Below are positions 1 through 11,652 of a DNA stretch of 64,000 nucleotides, one piece after another (position 1 is the stretch's first letter; every line of letters starts with the position of its first letter). Source of the stretch: Sphaerulina vaccinii. Its lineage: Eukaryota; Ascomycota; Dothideomycetes; Mycosphaerellales; Mycosphaerellaceae. The notes beneath the pieces are model-generated. The model saw only the letters and a list, made by a program, of their open reading frames with translations, did no database searches and was not told the origin of the DNA. Location: assembly GCA_022570795.1 (NCBI GenBank), contig JAKUDP010000004.1, positions 124,001 through 188,000 of the forward strand, given 5' to 3'. The position numbers and the translations under genes are program-made.

Positions 1-3000
1 TCCACGGCTCGTTGCTTGTCTTCAAAGAACTGCTCGTACAAGGTGGCATGTACATGCAAGGCGCCAAGTACAAGTCTGTTTGCGATACCATTCTGCAAGC
101 AGGATATCGAGAGCACAAAGATCAAACTGTTCGACGGACAGTGGTGGAGATCATGCCACTTCTTGCAGTATATGCGCCCAAAGAGTTCAATCTGCACTAC
201 CTCGCTCGCTCGATGCAGCACCTCCAGAATCTGCTCAAGACTCCCAGAGAGCGGCATCTCGCTTTCGCCGCCATTGGTAAGATAGCACACGCCGTGGGCT
301 CGCAGATCGCGCCGTATCTGGATACTATCGTATTGCACATCCGCGACGCACTGTCGGTGAAGAACCGCACAAGACATTCGGACGAAGCTCCTATATTTGA
401 GTGCATCAGCATGATTAGTATCGCTGTTGGGCAGACACTCAGCAAGTATATGGAGGCTCTGCTGGACCCAATCTTCGCATGCGGTCTGTCAGATGCCCTA
501 ACACAAGCGCTGGTTGACATGGCACACTACATTCCACCCGTGAAGACCACGATACAAGAGAAGCTACTCGACCTGCTCAGTCGAACTCTGTGTGGTCAGC
601 CATTCCAGACGCTTGGCCATCCGACGCAAGGCAAAGGCCTGCCACCAATCTACACCAAAGACTATCGGGACCAGCGGGATCCACAGCACCAAGAACATAA
701 AGACCAGGAAATCGCACTGGCACTCCACACACTCGGTAGCTTCGATTTCAGCGGCCATGTGCTCAATGAGTTTGTCAGAGACGTCGCCATTCGATACGTT
801 GAAGACGATGATCCCGCCATCCGCAAAGCCGCAGCACTTACATGCTGTCAACTCTTCGTCAAAGATCCCATTGTGCATCAGACCAGTCATCATGCGATTC
901 AAGTGGTCTCGGACGTCATAGAGAAGCTTTTGACAGTCGGTGTGGCCGACCCTCACCCAGACATCCGGCAGACAGTGCTGGTTTCTCTGGACGCTCGTTT
1001 CGACCGACATCTGGCAAAGGCGGAGAACGTTCGCACTCTGTTCATCTGCCTCAACGATGAGAAGTTCCCGATCCGAGAAGCAGCCATGACCATCATTGGC
1101 AGGCTGACTAGTGTGAATCCGGCCTACGTCTTCCCATCACTACGCAAGGTTCTCATTCAGCTGCTCACCGAGATCGAATACTCAAACAGCGCCAACAACA
1201 AGCGAGAGTCTGCACAGCTCATCAGCCACCTCGTAGGCGCGAGCAGCAAGCTCATCAAGCCTTACGTCGACCCCATGGTGCATGTACTCCTGCCCAAAGC
1301 CGAAGATGCGAACTCCGAAGTTGCTGCAACTACATTACGCGCTCTCGGCGATCTAGCCAGCGTGGGCGGAGAAGAGATGAAGAAGTACATTCCGGAGCTG
1401 ATGAAGATCATCATTCGCAGTCTGCAAGATCTTTCTTCGCCAAAGAAGCGTGAGGCCGCGCTTTGTACACTTGGACAGCTTGCCAGCAACAGTGGCTATG
1501 TCATCCAGCCGTATACCGACCATCCCGATCTCCTCACCATCCTGGTCAACATTGTCAAGGGTGAACCGCCTGGAGATCTACGGCGCGAGACCATCCGTCT
1601 TATGGGAATCCTCGGCGCTCTGGACCCATACAAGCATCAACAAGTCATGGAAGAGTCGCCAGAGTCAAACTTGAAGGCCGACTACCAAGGCATCTCAGAT
1701 GTCACACTGATCATGAATGGCTGCACACCCAGTAACGAAGAGTACTACCCAACCGTGGTCATCCACACTCTGATGGACATGTTGAAGGAGGACACACTGA
1801 AGTCATATCATTCTGCTGTCGTGGACGCTGTTATGAACATCTACGCCACCATGGGTATGAAGTGTGTGCCTTTCTTGGGTGTAGTTGTCCCAGGCATTGT
1901 CGGCATCTTGAAAGACGCTCAAACAGACGTCCGCCTCGAAAGCTATTTCAGTCAACTTGCGGCATTGGTACGGATTGTGAAGCAGCACATACGGCCTCAC
2001 CTACCTGTCATCCTGACTGCGATCGCCGACTACTGGCACCGGAACACTCAATTACAGGCTACCATACTCACTCTCATCGAGAGCATTGCGCGAAGCTTGG
2101 AGGGCGAGTTCAAGGTGTACTTGGCCAATGTCCTTCCACTCATGCTCGGCGTCCTCGATGCAGATGGTCGGTCTGAAGCTGGTCGCGCAGCTATGCAACG
2201 AGTGCTTCACGCTTTCTTGGTATTTGGCTCAAGTGCAGAAGAGTACATGCACTTGATCATCCCAGTCATCGTTCGCATGTTCGACAACGCAGACGGGCGT
2301 TACAAGGACCGTGCTGTTCGCAAGGCTGCGATTGATACAATTGGACGCTTGAGTAAGCAAGTCAACATCAGTGAGTTCGCCGCCAAGATCGTACATCCCC
2401 TTGCAAGGGTTCTCCAGAGTGGCGATGGTGTTCTGAAGGGTGCCGCAATGGAAACATTATGCGCGCTGGTCTTCCAGCTTGGACAGGATTATCTGCACTT
2501 CGTACCGACCATCGACAAGATCTTAGTACAGCACCGAATTAGCAACACTGCGTACAACCTCATCATCACGAAGCTTAAGAAGCACGAGGCTCTTCCGCAG
2601 GACCTGAGCCCTGACGAGAGATACAATGATGAGGATGTTGAACAGTATCCAGCAGAGATTTCTAGTAAAAAGCTTGCTGTCAATCAACAGCACTTGAAGA
2701 ACGCTTGGGAAGCCAGCCAGAAATCCACAAAAGAGGACTGGATCGAATGGATGCGCAGGTTTTCCGTTGAGCTACTGCGCGAGAGTCCGCAACAAGCGTT
2801 GAGAGCCTGCACTAATCTTGCTGGCATCTATCCTTCACTTGCTCGAACACTTTTCAATTCTGCGTTCGTAAGCTGCTGGACCGAGCTATACGACCAGTAC
2901 CAGGAGGAACTCGTTCGAGCTATTGAGTCAGCTCTCACCAGCTCAAACATTCCGCCCGAGATCTTGCAGATTCTCCTCAACCTCGCCGAGTTCATGGAGC

Positions 3001-6000
3001 ATGACGATAAGGCACTGCCTATTGATGTTCGCACACTGGGGATGTACGCTGGTAAATGCCATGCTTTCGCCAAGGCGTTGCACTACAAAGAGCTTGAGTT
3101 CAATGCCGAACAGAACTCGAGTGCAGTGGAGGCACTGATCTCCATCAACAACCAGCTCCAGCAGACTGATGCGGCTTTCGGTATCCTCAAGAAAGCCCAA
3201 GGCTACAACGACGTGGATCTTAAGGAGACCTGGTATGAAAAGCTACAACGTTGGGACGAAGCTCTGATGGCATACCAAGAACGCGAAGAGAAAGAGCTGC
3301 GGGATCATGATAAAGCCTCTTTTGAGGTCGTCATGGGCAAGATGAGGTGTCTGCATGCTCTCGGCGAATGGGATACCCTGTCCCAGATCGCATACGACCG
3401 CTGGCACGTTGCAACTAGCGAAGACAAGCGAAGGATAGCACCTTTGGCCGCTGCCGCTGCTTGGGGTATGGGTCAATGGGAGATCATGGACGAGTATCTC
3501 GGTGTGATGAAACCCAGCACTCCGGATCGCAGCTTCTTCGGCGCCATACTGTCCATTCATCGTAACCACTTCGAGGAGGCACACGTCCACATCACTAAAG
3601 CCAGAGATGGGCTGGATACCGAGTTGTCTGCTCTGCTCGCCGAAAGCTATACTCGAGCATACGACGTAATTGTTCGTGTGCAAATGCTTGCCGAATTGGA
3701 AGAAATCATCCTCTACAAACAGAGCTCACACGACACTGAAAAGCAGGACCGCATGCGCCTGACTTGGACGAAGCGACTGAGAGGCAACCAACGCCAAGTC
3801 GAAGTCTGGCAACGTATGCTCAAAGTCCGAGCACTTGTCATCTCACCACAGGAAAACCAGGAAATGTACATCAAATTCGCTTCGATTTGCCGCAAAGCAC
3901 AGCGTCCTGGTCTCGCCGAGAAGAGTTTGAACAGTCTGCTCAACTTCTCTAGCAGCCAACATCTCAGCACTCTGGCAGATGGGAACGACAATAATGCTGA
4001 AAGCTGGAAAATTGTACAGCAAGCTCCTTATCCTGTGCAATATGCTACGTTCAAATTCTTGTGGAGTAATGATCAACACGATGCAGCATTACATGCTCTC
4101 AGAGGCTTTACTCAGACCCTTAAGGAGGATTATGAGGGTAGAATGGCCGCTGCTGCTCCTCAGCTTGCATTTCATCAACCGGGCGTTCTGAATGGTTTAC
4201 ATGGTGTGAACGGTGTGAATGGTATACACAGCACTGGACCTTTTGGTGCTGCGAACGCAAATCCTATTTCGCCTAAGGAGAAAGCTGAACTTGATGAGTG
4301 GCGTTTGCTGCTTGCAAGATGCTATCTGAAGCAAGGTGACTGGCAAGTGAAATTGCACAATGGTGATTGGAATTCTGAACATGTCGCTGATGTGCTGAAT
4401 TCGTATCATGCTGCGACCAGATATCATGAATCTTGGTATAAGGCATGGCATGCATGGGCTCTGGCGAATTTCGAGGTCGTCACGAGTCTGACTTCTGGTG
4501 ATCGTGAAGCGACTGATGTGCCTGCATACATTGTTACAGAGCATGTTGTGCCTGCCATCAAGGGCTTCTTCAAGAGCATTGCGCTTTCATCAACAAGCTC
4601 GTTGCAAGACACTCTTAGACTCCTTACTCTGTGGTTCGCTCATGGCAATCACGCAGAAGTCACGCACGCTGTTACTCAAGGCGTCGCTCTCGTCACGATC
4701 GATACCTGGCTCGAAGTTATCCCGCAATTGATTGCACGAATTAACCAGCCTAACAGACTGGTCAAAGAGGGCATTCACAATTTGCTCGTCGACATTGGTC
4801 GAGCGCATCCACAGGCTCTGGTCTATCCACTTACTGTCAGCATGAAAAGCGATGCAGTGGGAAGATCAAAATCTGCTAAGAAGATTATGGAGGCTATGCA
4901 ACAACACTCTCCTACACTGGTCGATCAAGCCGGTCTCGTCTCCCACGAACTCATCAGAATCGCAGTCCTCTGGCACGAACAATGGCATGAAGGTCTCGAA
5001 GAAGCTTCAAGATTGTACTTTGGTGATCACAACATTCAAGGGATGTTGGCTACGCTTGAGCCGCTGCATGAGATGTTAAGGAAGGGTCCGGAAACACTCC
5101 GTGAAATCTCCTTCATACAATCCTTCGGTCGAGACCTCAATGAGGCGCGCGACTGGTGTGATGCCTACAAATCCACGAAGGAGATAGGCGATCTCAACCA
5201 GGCTTGGGACCTCTACTACGGCGTTTTCAAGAGGATCGCGAGGCAGCTCCCACAGCTGATGAGTCTGGAACTGCAATATGTCTCGCCTGAACTCAAGACA
5301 GCGCACGATCTAGACTTGGCAATTCCAGGAACTTACGTGGCTGGAAAACCTGTTGTGAGGATCCAGAGCTTTGAGCCGGTTGCTACGGTTATCTCTTCGA
5401 AACAACGACCGAGAAAACTCAGTATCAAGGGCAGTGATGGGGTCAAATACGACTTCATCATCAAAGGACACGAAGATATTCGACAGGATGAGAGAGTAAT
5501 GCAACTTTTCGGATTGGTCAACACACTACTCCAAACCGATACGGAATGCCTCAAACGACACTTGAACATCCAACGTTACAGCGCCACACCTCTATCAACA
5601 CAAGCTGGAATCATGGGCTGGGTACCTAACTCCGACACGCTTCATGTGCTCATCCGGGAGTATCGGGAGAGCAGGAAGATTCTCCTTAATATTGAGCATC
5701 GGATCATGTTACAGATGGCTCCAGACTACGACAACCTGACTCTAATGCAGAAGGTTGAGGTGTTTGGATATGCGCTTGATAACACGACTGGACAGGATCT
5801 GTATCGTGTTCTTTGGCTCAAATCCAAATCCTCGGAAGCTTGGCTCGACAGGAGAACAAATTACACACGCTCTCTCGCTGTCATGTCTATGGTCGGCTAC
5901 ATCCTCGGCCTCGGAGACAGACATCCTTCGAATCTTATGCTCGACCGTGTGACTGGTAAAATCGTTCACATCGATTTCGGCGACTGCTTCGAGGTGGCCA

Positions 6001-6656
6001 TGCATAGGGAGAAATACCCTGAAAGAGTTCCTTTCCGACTCACGCGCATGCTTACCTTCGCCATGGAGGTCAGTAACATCGAAGGCTCTTACAGGACGAC
6101 TTGTGAGCACGTCATGCGACTTCTCCGAAGCAATAAGGAATCGCTCATGGCTGTCCTCGAAGCTTTCATCCACGACCCTCTACTCACCTGGCGTCTGGGA
6201 ACACAAGGCAACTCCCCTCCCGATCCAGCAACGATTGCAGTAGCAAATGAACGTCGCCAATCCGTCCTCAATGGCAACTCAAACGGCCTCCACGCCGAAC
6301 CACCACAACAACAAAACGCAAACCGCCGCGCTTCTGTCATGGGTAGCACCGCAGAAAACGGCGTCAACGCTCTCGGGGAACGTTGTTCTTTCCGTCCGGG
6401 CGGTACACGTCAACGACAAGGTTCTATTGCTCCTGGTGTCAATGGAAATGGTAGTACTCAAGATCCAATGGAGAAGGAGGTTCAGAATGCTAGGGCGCTG
6501 CAAGTTTTGTCAAGAGTGAAAGAGAAACTTACCGGGAGAGATTTCAAGAAGGAGCAGGAGTTGAGTACGGAGGAACAGGTTGACAGGTTACTTGAGGAGG
6601 CTACGAATCTGGAGAATTTGTGTCAGCATTATATTGGATGGTGTTCGTTCTGGTAG
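1..6656 (+). CDS. TOR: TOR serine/threonine kinase (5' partial)
   Basis: Phosphatidylinositol-kinase-related protein kinase of the TOR complexes, controlling growth in response to nutrients. The frame is open from base 3 to the stop at 6656, about 2217 residues with no intron. Fungal TORs are usually near 2400-2450 residues, so roughly 200 N-terminal residues lie outside the window. Counting residue 1 at base 12: HEAT repeats fill the first ~900, then FAT. The FRB domain is at about 1640-1740 (LIRIAVLWHEQWHEGLEEAS) and keeps the Ser whose mutation gives rapamycin resistance, so rapamycin sensitivity is expected. The kinase domain has the lysine strand (FIIKGHEDIRQDERVMQLFG), the catalytic GLGDRHPSNL near 1967 and HIDFGD near 1985. 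FATC ends in the signature YIGWCSFW. A Gly/Asn-rich insert (NGLHGVNGVNG, ~1395) sits in FAT, and a low-complexity segment (~2070-2150) lies between kinase and FATC. The gene is intact. Confidence 0.98.
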   Translation, partial: HGSLLVFKELLVQGGMYMQGAKYKSVCDTILQAGYREHKDQTVRRTVVEIMPLLAVYAPKEFNLHYLARSMQHLQNLLKTPRERHLAFAAIGKIAHAVGSQIAPYLDTIVLHIRDALSVKNRTRHSDEAPIFECISMISIAVGQTLSKYMEALLDPIFACGLSDALTQALVDMAHYIPPVKTTIQEKLLDLLSRTLCGQPFQTLGHPTQGKGLPPIYTKDYRDQRDPQHQEHKDQEIALALHTLGSFDFSGHVLNEFVRDVAIRYVEDDDPAIRKAAALTCCQLFVKDPIVHQTSHHAIQVVSDVIEKLLTVGVADPHPDIRQTVLVSLDARFDRHLAKAENVRTLFICLNDEKFPIREAAMTIIGRLTSVNPAYVFPSLRKVLIQLLTEIEYSNSANNKRESAQLISHLVGASSKLIKPYVDPMVHVLLPKAEDANSEVAATTLRALGDLASVGGEEMKKYIPELMKIIIRSLQDLSSPKKREAALCTLGQLASNSGYVIQPYTDHPDLLTILVNIVKGEPPGDLRRETIRLMGILGALDPYKHQQVMEESPESNLKADYQGISDVTLIMNGCTPSNEEYYPTVVIHTLMDMLKEDTLKSYHSAVVDAVMNIYATMGMKCVPFLGVVVPGIVGILKDAQTDVRLESYFSQLAALVRIVKQHIRPHLPVILTAIADYWHRNTQLQATILTLIESIARSLEGEFKVYLANVLPLMLGVLDADGRSEAGRAAMQRVLHAFLVFGSSAEEYMHLIIPVIVRMFDNADGRYKDRAVRKAAIDTIGRLSKQVNISEFAAKIVHPLARVLQSGDGVLKGAAMETLCALVFQLGQDYLHFVPTIDKILVQHRISNTAYNLIITKLKKHEALPQDLSPDERYNDEDVEQYPAEISSKKLAVNQQHLKNAWEASQKSTKEDWIEWMRRFSVELLRESPQQALRACTNLAGIYPSLARTLFNSAFVSCWTELYDQYQEELVRAIESALTSSNIPPEILQILLNLAEFMEHDDKALPIDVRTLGMYAGKCHAFAKALHYKELEFNAEQNSSAVEALISINNQLQQTDAAFGILKKAQGYNDVDLKETWYEKLQRWDEALMAYQEREEKELRDHDKASFEVVMGKMRCLHALGEWDTLSQIAYDRWHVATSEDKRRIAPLAAAAAWGMGQWEIMDEYLGVMKPSTPDRSFFGAILSIHRNHFEEAHVHITKARDGLDTELSALLAESYTRAYDVIVRVQMLAELEEIILYKQSSHDTEKQDRMRLTWTKRLRGNQRQVEVWQRMLKVRALVISPQENQEMYIKFASICRKAQRPGLAEKSLNSLLNFSSSQHLSTLADGNDNNAESWKIVQQAPYPVQYATFKFLWSNDQHDAALHALRGFTQTLKEDYEGRMAAAAPQLAFHQPGVLNGLHGVNGVNGIHSTGPFGAANANPISPKEKAELDEWRLLLARCYLKQGDWQVKLHNGDWNSEHVADVLNSYHAATRYHESWYKAWHAWALANFEVVTSLTSGDREATDVPAYIVTEHVVPAIKGFFKSIALSSTSSLQDTLRLLTLWFAHGNHAEVTHAVTQGVALVTIDTWLEVIPQLIARINQPNRLVKEGIHNLLVDIGRAHPQALVYPLTVSMKSDAVGRSKSAKKIMEAMQQHSPTLVDQAGLVSHELIRIAVLWHEQWHEGLEEASRLYFGDHNIQGMLATLEPLHEMLRKGPETLREISFIQSFGRDLNEARDWCDAYKSTKEIGDLNQAWDLYYGVFKRIARQLPQLMSLELQYVSPELKTAHDLDLAIPGTYVAGKPVVRIQSFEPVATVISSKQRPRKLSIKGSDGVKYDFIIKGHEDIRQDERVMQLFGLVNTLLQTDTECLKRHLNIQRYSATPLSTQAGIMGWVPNSDTLHVLIREYRESRKILLNIEHRIMLQMAPDYDNLTLMQKVEVFGYALDNTTGQDLYRVLWLKSKSSEAWLDRRTNYTRSLAVMSMVGYILGLGDRHPSNLMLDRVTGKIVHIDFGDCFEVAMHREKYPERVPFRLTRMLTFAMEVSNIEGSYRTTCEHVMRLLRSNKESLMAVLEAFIHDPLLTWRLGTQGNSPPDPATIAVANERRQSVLNGNSNGLHAEPPQQQNANRRASVMGSTAENGVNALGERCSFRPGGTRQRQGSIAPGVNGNGSTQDPMEKEVQNARALQVLSRVKEKLTGRDFKKEQELSTEEQVDRLLEEATNLENLCQHYIGWCSFW

Positions 6657-7898
6657 AGAGCCAGAGTGATATCATCCCGAGGATATATATGGGAGAAGTG
6701 ATGAAGAGAGAGGAAGGTGTGATGTGGTCTGGGTTTGTGATGTTCAGCGTTGGCGTTGTGGGTGTAATAATGAGGTGGGATTGGCATAGCTCCCAAGCGG
6801 TGCTATAAGATGGGACCGGGCTGTACTCTGTGGGTGTATGATGAATATCGACGGTTCTTCATTGAAGCGCAGCATAGCGTATAGCCTAGTAGCTGAACGT
6901 ACAGACATTGTGACAAGCTTGATCTCTGTACAACTCTGATTCCTTTATCATTATCGCTCTACATCTTGTTCAGCATGGCCACTGTGCTGTCCTCGAGACG
7001 GTGCCCATTGGCCTCTTGCGAGATCACCTTGACCTGTTGACCTGCATTGATGTGAACGGCAAATGAGATTGCAGGCTTTGCCTACGCAGAGCAGATCAGT
7101 ATTGGAGACACAGTGTTATTTTGGCCTGTTCACAGCACAGCAGAGCTCATCTCAGCTCAGCCATTCATATTGGACGCGGGATGTACGGAAGCTAGGCAAA
7201 TGTCCTGGGATTGGAGCAATTAATTTAGTATACAAGTGTGCGTCTTTCTACTCTTCTGCTTGCTTGGAGAGATCATCAACAACATCAACGAAACCATCGG
7301 TTCATTATGAAAGCTATCGCAATGAGAATCAAAGAACTCGATGGACCTTCCAGTAATGTCGTGCTGCCAGACTCACGCCAAAAGAGCTATCAGCTGGTTC
7401 TCAGCCTGGAAACACGCCCTGTGGCGTCTCATGTGTATCGTGGCAGCCACGTTCTCAGCTGATCTTTTGGCTAGCTATGCACCCTCTACTGCGGCCGAGC
7501 TGGTCTTGCGCTGTTACTGTGGGTATATGTTACACACTTGACCGAGGGCGTCATATTCATATCGCATGAGACGCACGACTTTGGCTGATCTGAATTCGCA
7601 GAACTCCGTACCTACTGCCATGTAGCTTACACACCGCTTCTGGTACTTTGAATCTGGCAATCGTGTATGCAGCGCGGGTACGCCCTCTTCACATCCGCCA
7701 TGCAGCAGATGCGCCAAGAGTGTAGAGCTAGCACTACTACAGTAGGTGCACGAAGCCGACAATGCTCAACAATCGGCATGGCCGAATTCATGGCTGGCTG
7801 GGGTTGGGTACATATCATGATTGTACTTGCTCTCAGCTGCATCTGCTGAAGACTTCGAGGCTGTCTAATACTCACTTTTCACGGCAGACATCCTCGAG
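6657..7898. other. Intergenic region between TOR and the NRPS-like gene
   Basis: About 1.2 kb holding the TOR 3' region and the upstream region of the NRPS-like gene. Open frames on both strands are short, use no recognisable motif and have unnatural composition. I see no RNA gene or mobile element. Confidence 0.6.
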
Positions 7899-10800
7899 AT
7901 GAAATCCATTCCTGAACCGCTGCTCAGCGAAGCCTATGGTGGTACCTGGCAGGACTCACCATTGCCCATATCGGAACGCCTGGCGAATGCAGTCAAGAAC
8001 CATCCCGAGAAGCTTGCCTTAGCATGTCTACATCAGCCCGCGAACTTGTACAATTTCCAGAGCCTCACGAACGATCACCTACAGTGGTCGTACGTTTCAC
8101 TCAACTCTGCCACGGACCTGCTCTGCTCAGGACTTCGCAAACTGGGCCTCACTCTTGGCAGATCGATTGTAACCATACTGGACAATGGTGTGGAGTTTGT
8201 ACTATCGTTCTGGGCTGCCCACAGGCTCGGGTGCCCTTTCGTTCCGCTAAATCCGCGACAGCTCCAGAATGCTGATGAAATGAGATACATGCTGGATGCT
8301 GCCGGTGCTGGTGTTGTGATAGTGGATGGACCAGACATGGCCAGCACTTTTGATGCTCTGGGATTCTCCACGGAAAGCTCACTCCTTCGCATAACAGCTG
8401 GAGACTCTCTTCATGGAGAGTGGACTCGAATGAGCGATCTTCTAGAGTCCAGCGGGAACATTGGACCACTATCTGCACGTGCAGATACATACAGTCATGA
8501 GAATAGAGCGGATGACCACAGCGAAGGCGAGCGGATAGTCACGATGTTATTCACCAGCGGTACTACCTCGATGCCTAAAGGCTGTCCTCATACCAACCTC
8601 ACGCTGAATGCCTTCATGAAGAACCTGGCGCTCGGAGGATGCTCATCGGACGATACATTCTGCGGCGTTCTACCTAACAACCATGCCATGGGATACTTCT
8701 ATGTACTACATTTCTTCTGCACCGGTGGTGCGGTTGTATATCCATCCGCTCACTTCGACGCTCAGCAGATGGCTAATGCACTGCAGTTGCACTCGTGCTC
8801 TCATGCGTGCCTGGTTCCCACAGCACTTTACAGCTTGCTGGAGTATGCTGAGCACGAAGAGCTGCGTTTCTCTTCGCTGAAGGATGTCTGTCTTGCAGGA
8901 GCTTCGATCACACCTCAGCACCTGCGCAGCGTAGTAGAAAGACTTGGCTCTCGAGCGGTTTCCACAGGCTTTGGAATGACAGAAGGCAGTCCAGTGTGGA
9001 CAGCACCGACGACAAACCCGGAAACTCTCATCGCTGGAGAAGACACGTTTTCAGGAACAGCGGCTCCTGGAGCTCGCATACGCATTTGTGCGCCGGACTC
9101 AAGTGAGCCACTGCCTCGAGGCGAACCAGGCGAGATTCACGAGAGCGGACCTGGCGTGATCGCGAGCTATCTGGCCAAAGATGTCGGAGCCCAGAGCTTC
9201 TACACAGATCAGGCAGGTCGTTCTTGGTTCAAGACTGGTGACCGAGCAGTCATGCATACTGATGGTCGGGTAGCCATAGTTGGCAGATTCAAGGATATGA
9301 TCATCCGTGGTGGTGAAAACATCGCACCTGCTGCAATTGAAAGCGTGCTCAACCGATTTCCAGGCGTGGAAGCACAAGTTGTTGCTGCGCCTGATGCATA
9401 CGCTGGTGAGGTGCCGGTGGCAATAGTGAGGAAGCTTCCTCTCGACGATGAAGAGGGCAATCCGAGTGGCTTACTCCAGAATGCTGTGCGTGTATCATTG
9501 GGCATGCTGTATGTGCCGGACGAGATTGTCACACTACGTGCACTTGGGCTGACAGAGTTCCCGCGCACCATGTCTGGCAAGATACAAAAGGCGACTCTGC
9601 GGGAGCTTGTAGCTGCTTTCCGGCTACTTCAAGGCACGGAAGTTGACAGCCATGCAGCTGTACCTCAGCCAGTGATGAAACCAAACTCTATCGAAGAGGC
9701 GGTCTTGCACGTATGGTGGCGAGCCACAGGCATAGTCGCTACTGCTCTCGATACAGATGGCCCGACAACGAACTTTGCAGACTCCATTACGGCAATGCGC
9801 GTCAGGAACTTGTATCGAAAGGCACTGGGTGTGACGCTCAGCGCTCAGGAGATGGCGGTGCATGCCACTGTAAGGAGTCAGATCCGTGCCTTACAGGATA
9901 AGATCGACAGTGACAAGAGAAGAGACTCTGGGCATCAGGTCTTGGACTCCGTGTCGTCCCCAGATCTGGAGGACATTAATGTCACTATCGGCCCAGAGAA
10001 CGATCCAGCATCGTTCAAGAGCTCCGCCAACGCACAACTCCTAAAGTATGGTTTCGACTTTGACCAAGACGTCGAATCTGTCATTCAGACAAGCGATTTC
10101 GCGAATATCTTAGTTCGAACCAAGCTCATGGATAGTTGGAACTTTGCCATTGCCATAGTTGCGGATGGCTCGACAGTGCCAGCTCTCCAGCAAGCCTTGA
10201 CATCTGCTCTCCGGAACAACACGCTTTGGTCGTCCTTCTACGTGCTTGGCGACGACGGTACACCATTCTACGTTACAGTCAAACCTCAGCAGAAACTCTA
10301 CGACCAACGCTTTACCGAGGGTGGCTCGTTGGCTACTCTTGCAGACCTTCAGAACTTTGCTATCCAGTACCCGCATCGTGAACACTCTACCCATGGAAGG
10401 CTATTGTTCCATGCGACTCTCTTCCACATCGAGGAGCTCAAGTCAGCGGGCTTTGTCATGTATCTGCACCACATTGTTCACGATGCATCTTCCATGCGGC
10501 TAGTACTGGAAGACCTGAACGAGAGCCTGCGTACTCCTGATCAGCCGCTGCGAGCTCATGTGCCGTTCACAATATGGGCAGACATGTACCATTCCCTCCG
10601 TAACTCACCTCGCGCTACCCTTGATGTAGACTGGCATGTCAAACGTCTGGCAGATATTCACCTGCATCGGAAAGCTCTCTACCCTCCTGCCAAAGTCTCA
10701 CGTCAAGCTATAGCTACCAATCCCGATGGCGTGGACTACGGATTCGACGCACCTGAGCTGTTGAAATTGAAGCAACATCATCCTAACATTACAGCGTCTG

Positions 10801-11462
10801 TTGTGCTCAAAGCAGCAATGGCACTTGTCAACATCACTCGTACACGACATACTCACGCCCTATTCAGTAACTTCGAGGCTGCACGCTCAAGCTTTCCTTT
10901 CTGGCCCAAGACACTCCGGCACATACAAACTGTAGATGGGACATCTCTAGCCGACTTGGACGCTTCGGATGTCGCAGGACCTACAATGAATGCTGTAACG
11001 AATCTGATTCATGTCCCTTACGAAGAGGCCGGTATCGACTTTCTCGCGCGCTTGCAGGGTGAGCAAGCTGAGCTCACGAAAAGGTCTCACGCACCCTGGC
11101 TTCGAATCATCGAGAAGCTGAATGCCCTCGACCCGGGCCAAAATGCGGGGGAGATGCTTCATGAGGTTCATCAGACGCAGTTCTTGACCTGGGTTCCGGG
11201 ATTCCTGGGAGACTATGAAAAGATCCGAGTTGCTCAGATTGCCATTCGTGCGGTGCTTGGTGTGTGCTTCGTGGCTGGACTTGGAGGGCCACAGGCTACG
11301 ACGTATATGATTAGTCTCAGATGGGATGATGCTAATTATTCGCGAGAGGAAGTTGTAGAGCTTGTGGGAGATGTGGAGAAGGCTGTGAAGTGGTTGCTGA
11401 GTGAGGAGAATTGGAGTCTTCCTGTGGGAAAGTTCTTAGCACAATTTGCGTTTGTCCATTAG
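7899..11462 (+). CDS. A-T-C monomodular NRPS-like enzyme
   Basis: Intronless, 1187 residues, in the order adenylation, thiolation, condensation. The adenylation domain has the ATP loop FTSGTTSMPKG (~217), GFGMTEG (~357), KTGDRAVMHTDGR (~445), RGGENIAPAAIE (~470) and the C-terminal catalytic lysine motif MSGKIQKATL (~558). The carrier domain has the phosphopantetheine Ser in FADSITAMRV (~625). The condensation domain has HHIVHDASS (~857), fitting HHxxxD. Predicted role: activate a carboxylate, load it on the carrier and transfer it to a nucleophile. A-T-C enzymes exist in fungi, e.g. the fumiquinazoline-modifying synthetase that loads alanine and acylates an indole. Here the adenylation domain resembles acyl/aryl-CoA ligases more than amino-acid-activating domains, so the substrate is open. 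An MFS exporter and a broken acyltransferase lie just downstream on the opposite strand, suggesting a small metabolite cluster. Confidence 0.85.
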   Translation: MKSIPEPLLSEAYGGTWQDSPLPISERLANAVKNHPEKLALACLHQPANLYNFQSLTNDHLQWSYVSLNSATDLLCSGLRKLGLTLGRSIVTILDNGVEFVLSFWAAHRLGCPFVPLNPRQLQNADEMRYMLDAAGAGVVIVDGPDMASTFDALGFSTESSLLRITAGDSLHGEWTRMSDLLESSGNIGPLSARADTYSHENRADDHSEGERIVTMLFTSGTTSMPKGCPHTNLTLNAFMKNLALGGCSSDDTFCGVLPNNHAMGYFYVLHFFCTGGAVVYPSAHFDAQQMANALQLHSCSHACLVPTALYSLLEYAEHEELRFSSLKDVCLAGASITPQHLRSVVERLGSRAVSTGFGMTEGSPVWTAPTTNPETLIAGEDTFSGTAAPGARIRICAPDSSEPLPRGEPGEIHESGPGVIASYLAKDVGAQSFYTDQAGRSWFKTGDRAVMHTDGRVAIVGRFKDMIIRGGENIAPAAIESVLNRFPGVEAQVVAAPDAYAGEVPVAIVRKLPLDDEEGNPSGLLQNAVRVSLGMLYVPDEIVTLRALGLTEFPRTMSGKIQKATLRELVAAFRLLQGTEVDSHAAVPQPVMKPNSIEEAVLHVWWRATGIVATALDTDGPTTNFADSITAMRVRNLYRKALGVTLSAQEMAVHATVRSQIRALQDKIDSDKRRDSGHQVLDSVSSPDLEDINVTIGPENDPASFKSSANAQLLKYGFDFDQDVESVIQTSDFANILVRTKLMDSWNFAIAIVADGSTVPALQQALTSALRNNTLWSSFYVLGDDGTPFYVTVKPQQKLYDQRFTEGGSLATLADLQNFAIQYPHREHSTHGRLLFHATLFHIEELKSAGFVMYLHHIVHDASSMRLVLEDLNESLRTPDQPLRAHVPFTIWADMYHSLRNSPRATLDVDWHVKRLADIHLHRKALYPPAKVSRQAIATNPDGVDYGFDAPELLKLKQHHPNITASVVLKAAMALVNITRTRHTHALFSNFEAARSSFPFWPKTLRHIQTVDGTSLADLDASDVAGPTMNAVTNLIHVPYEEAGIDFLARLQGEQAELTKRSHAPWLRIIEKLNALDPGQNAGEMLHEVHQTQFLTWVPGFLGDYEKIRVAQIAIRAVLGVCFVAGLGGPQATTYMISLRWDDANYSREEVVELVGDVEKAVKWLLSEENWSLPVGKFLAQFAFVH

Positions 11463-11652
11463 TCGGCGTGCTGCGGTGCACCAGCTCATATACCAGCTAC
11501 ACGGCCATTAGTGTTAGGTTAAACCAACCCAATATTTCCGACTTTCTATCGGACTCAAATGACCATGGCTTCGAGCCAAGAGACAACTCTGGAGAGCCAA
11601 GATTTCGATTTTCGGAGGTACTTGCTTGCTTTGATACAATTCTTGTCTAATG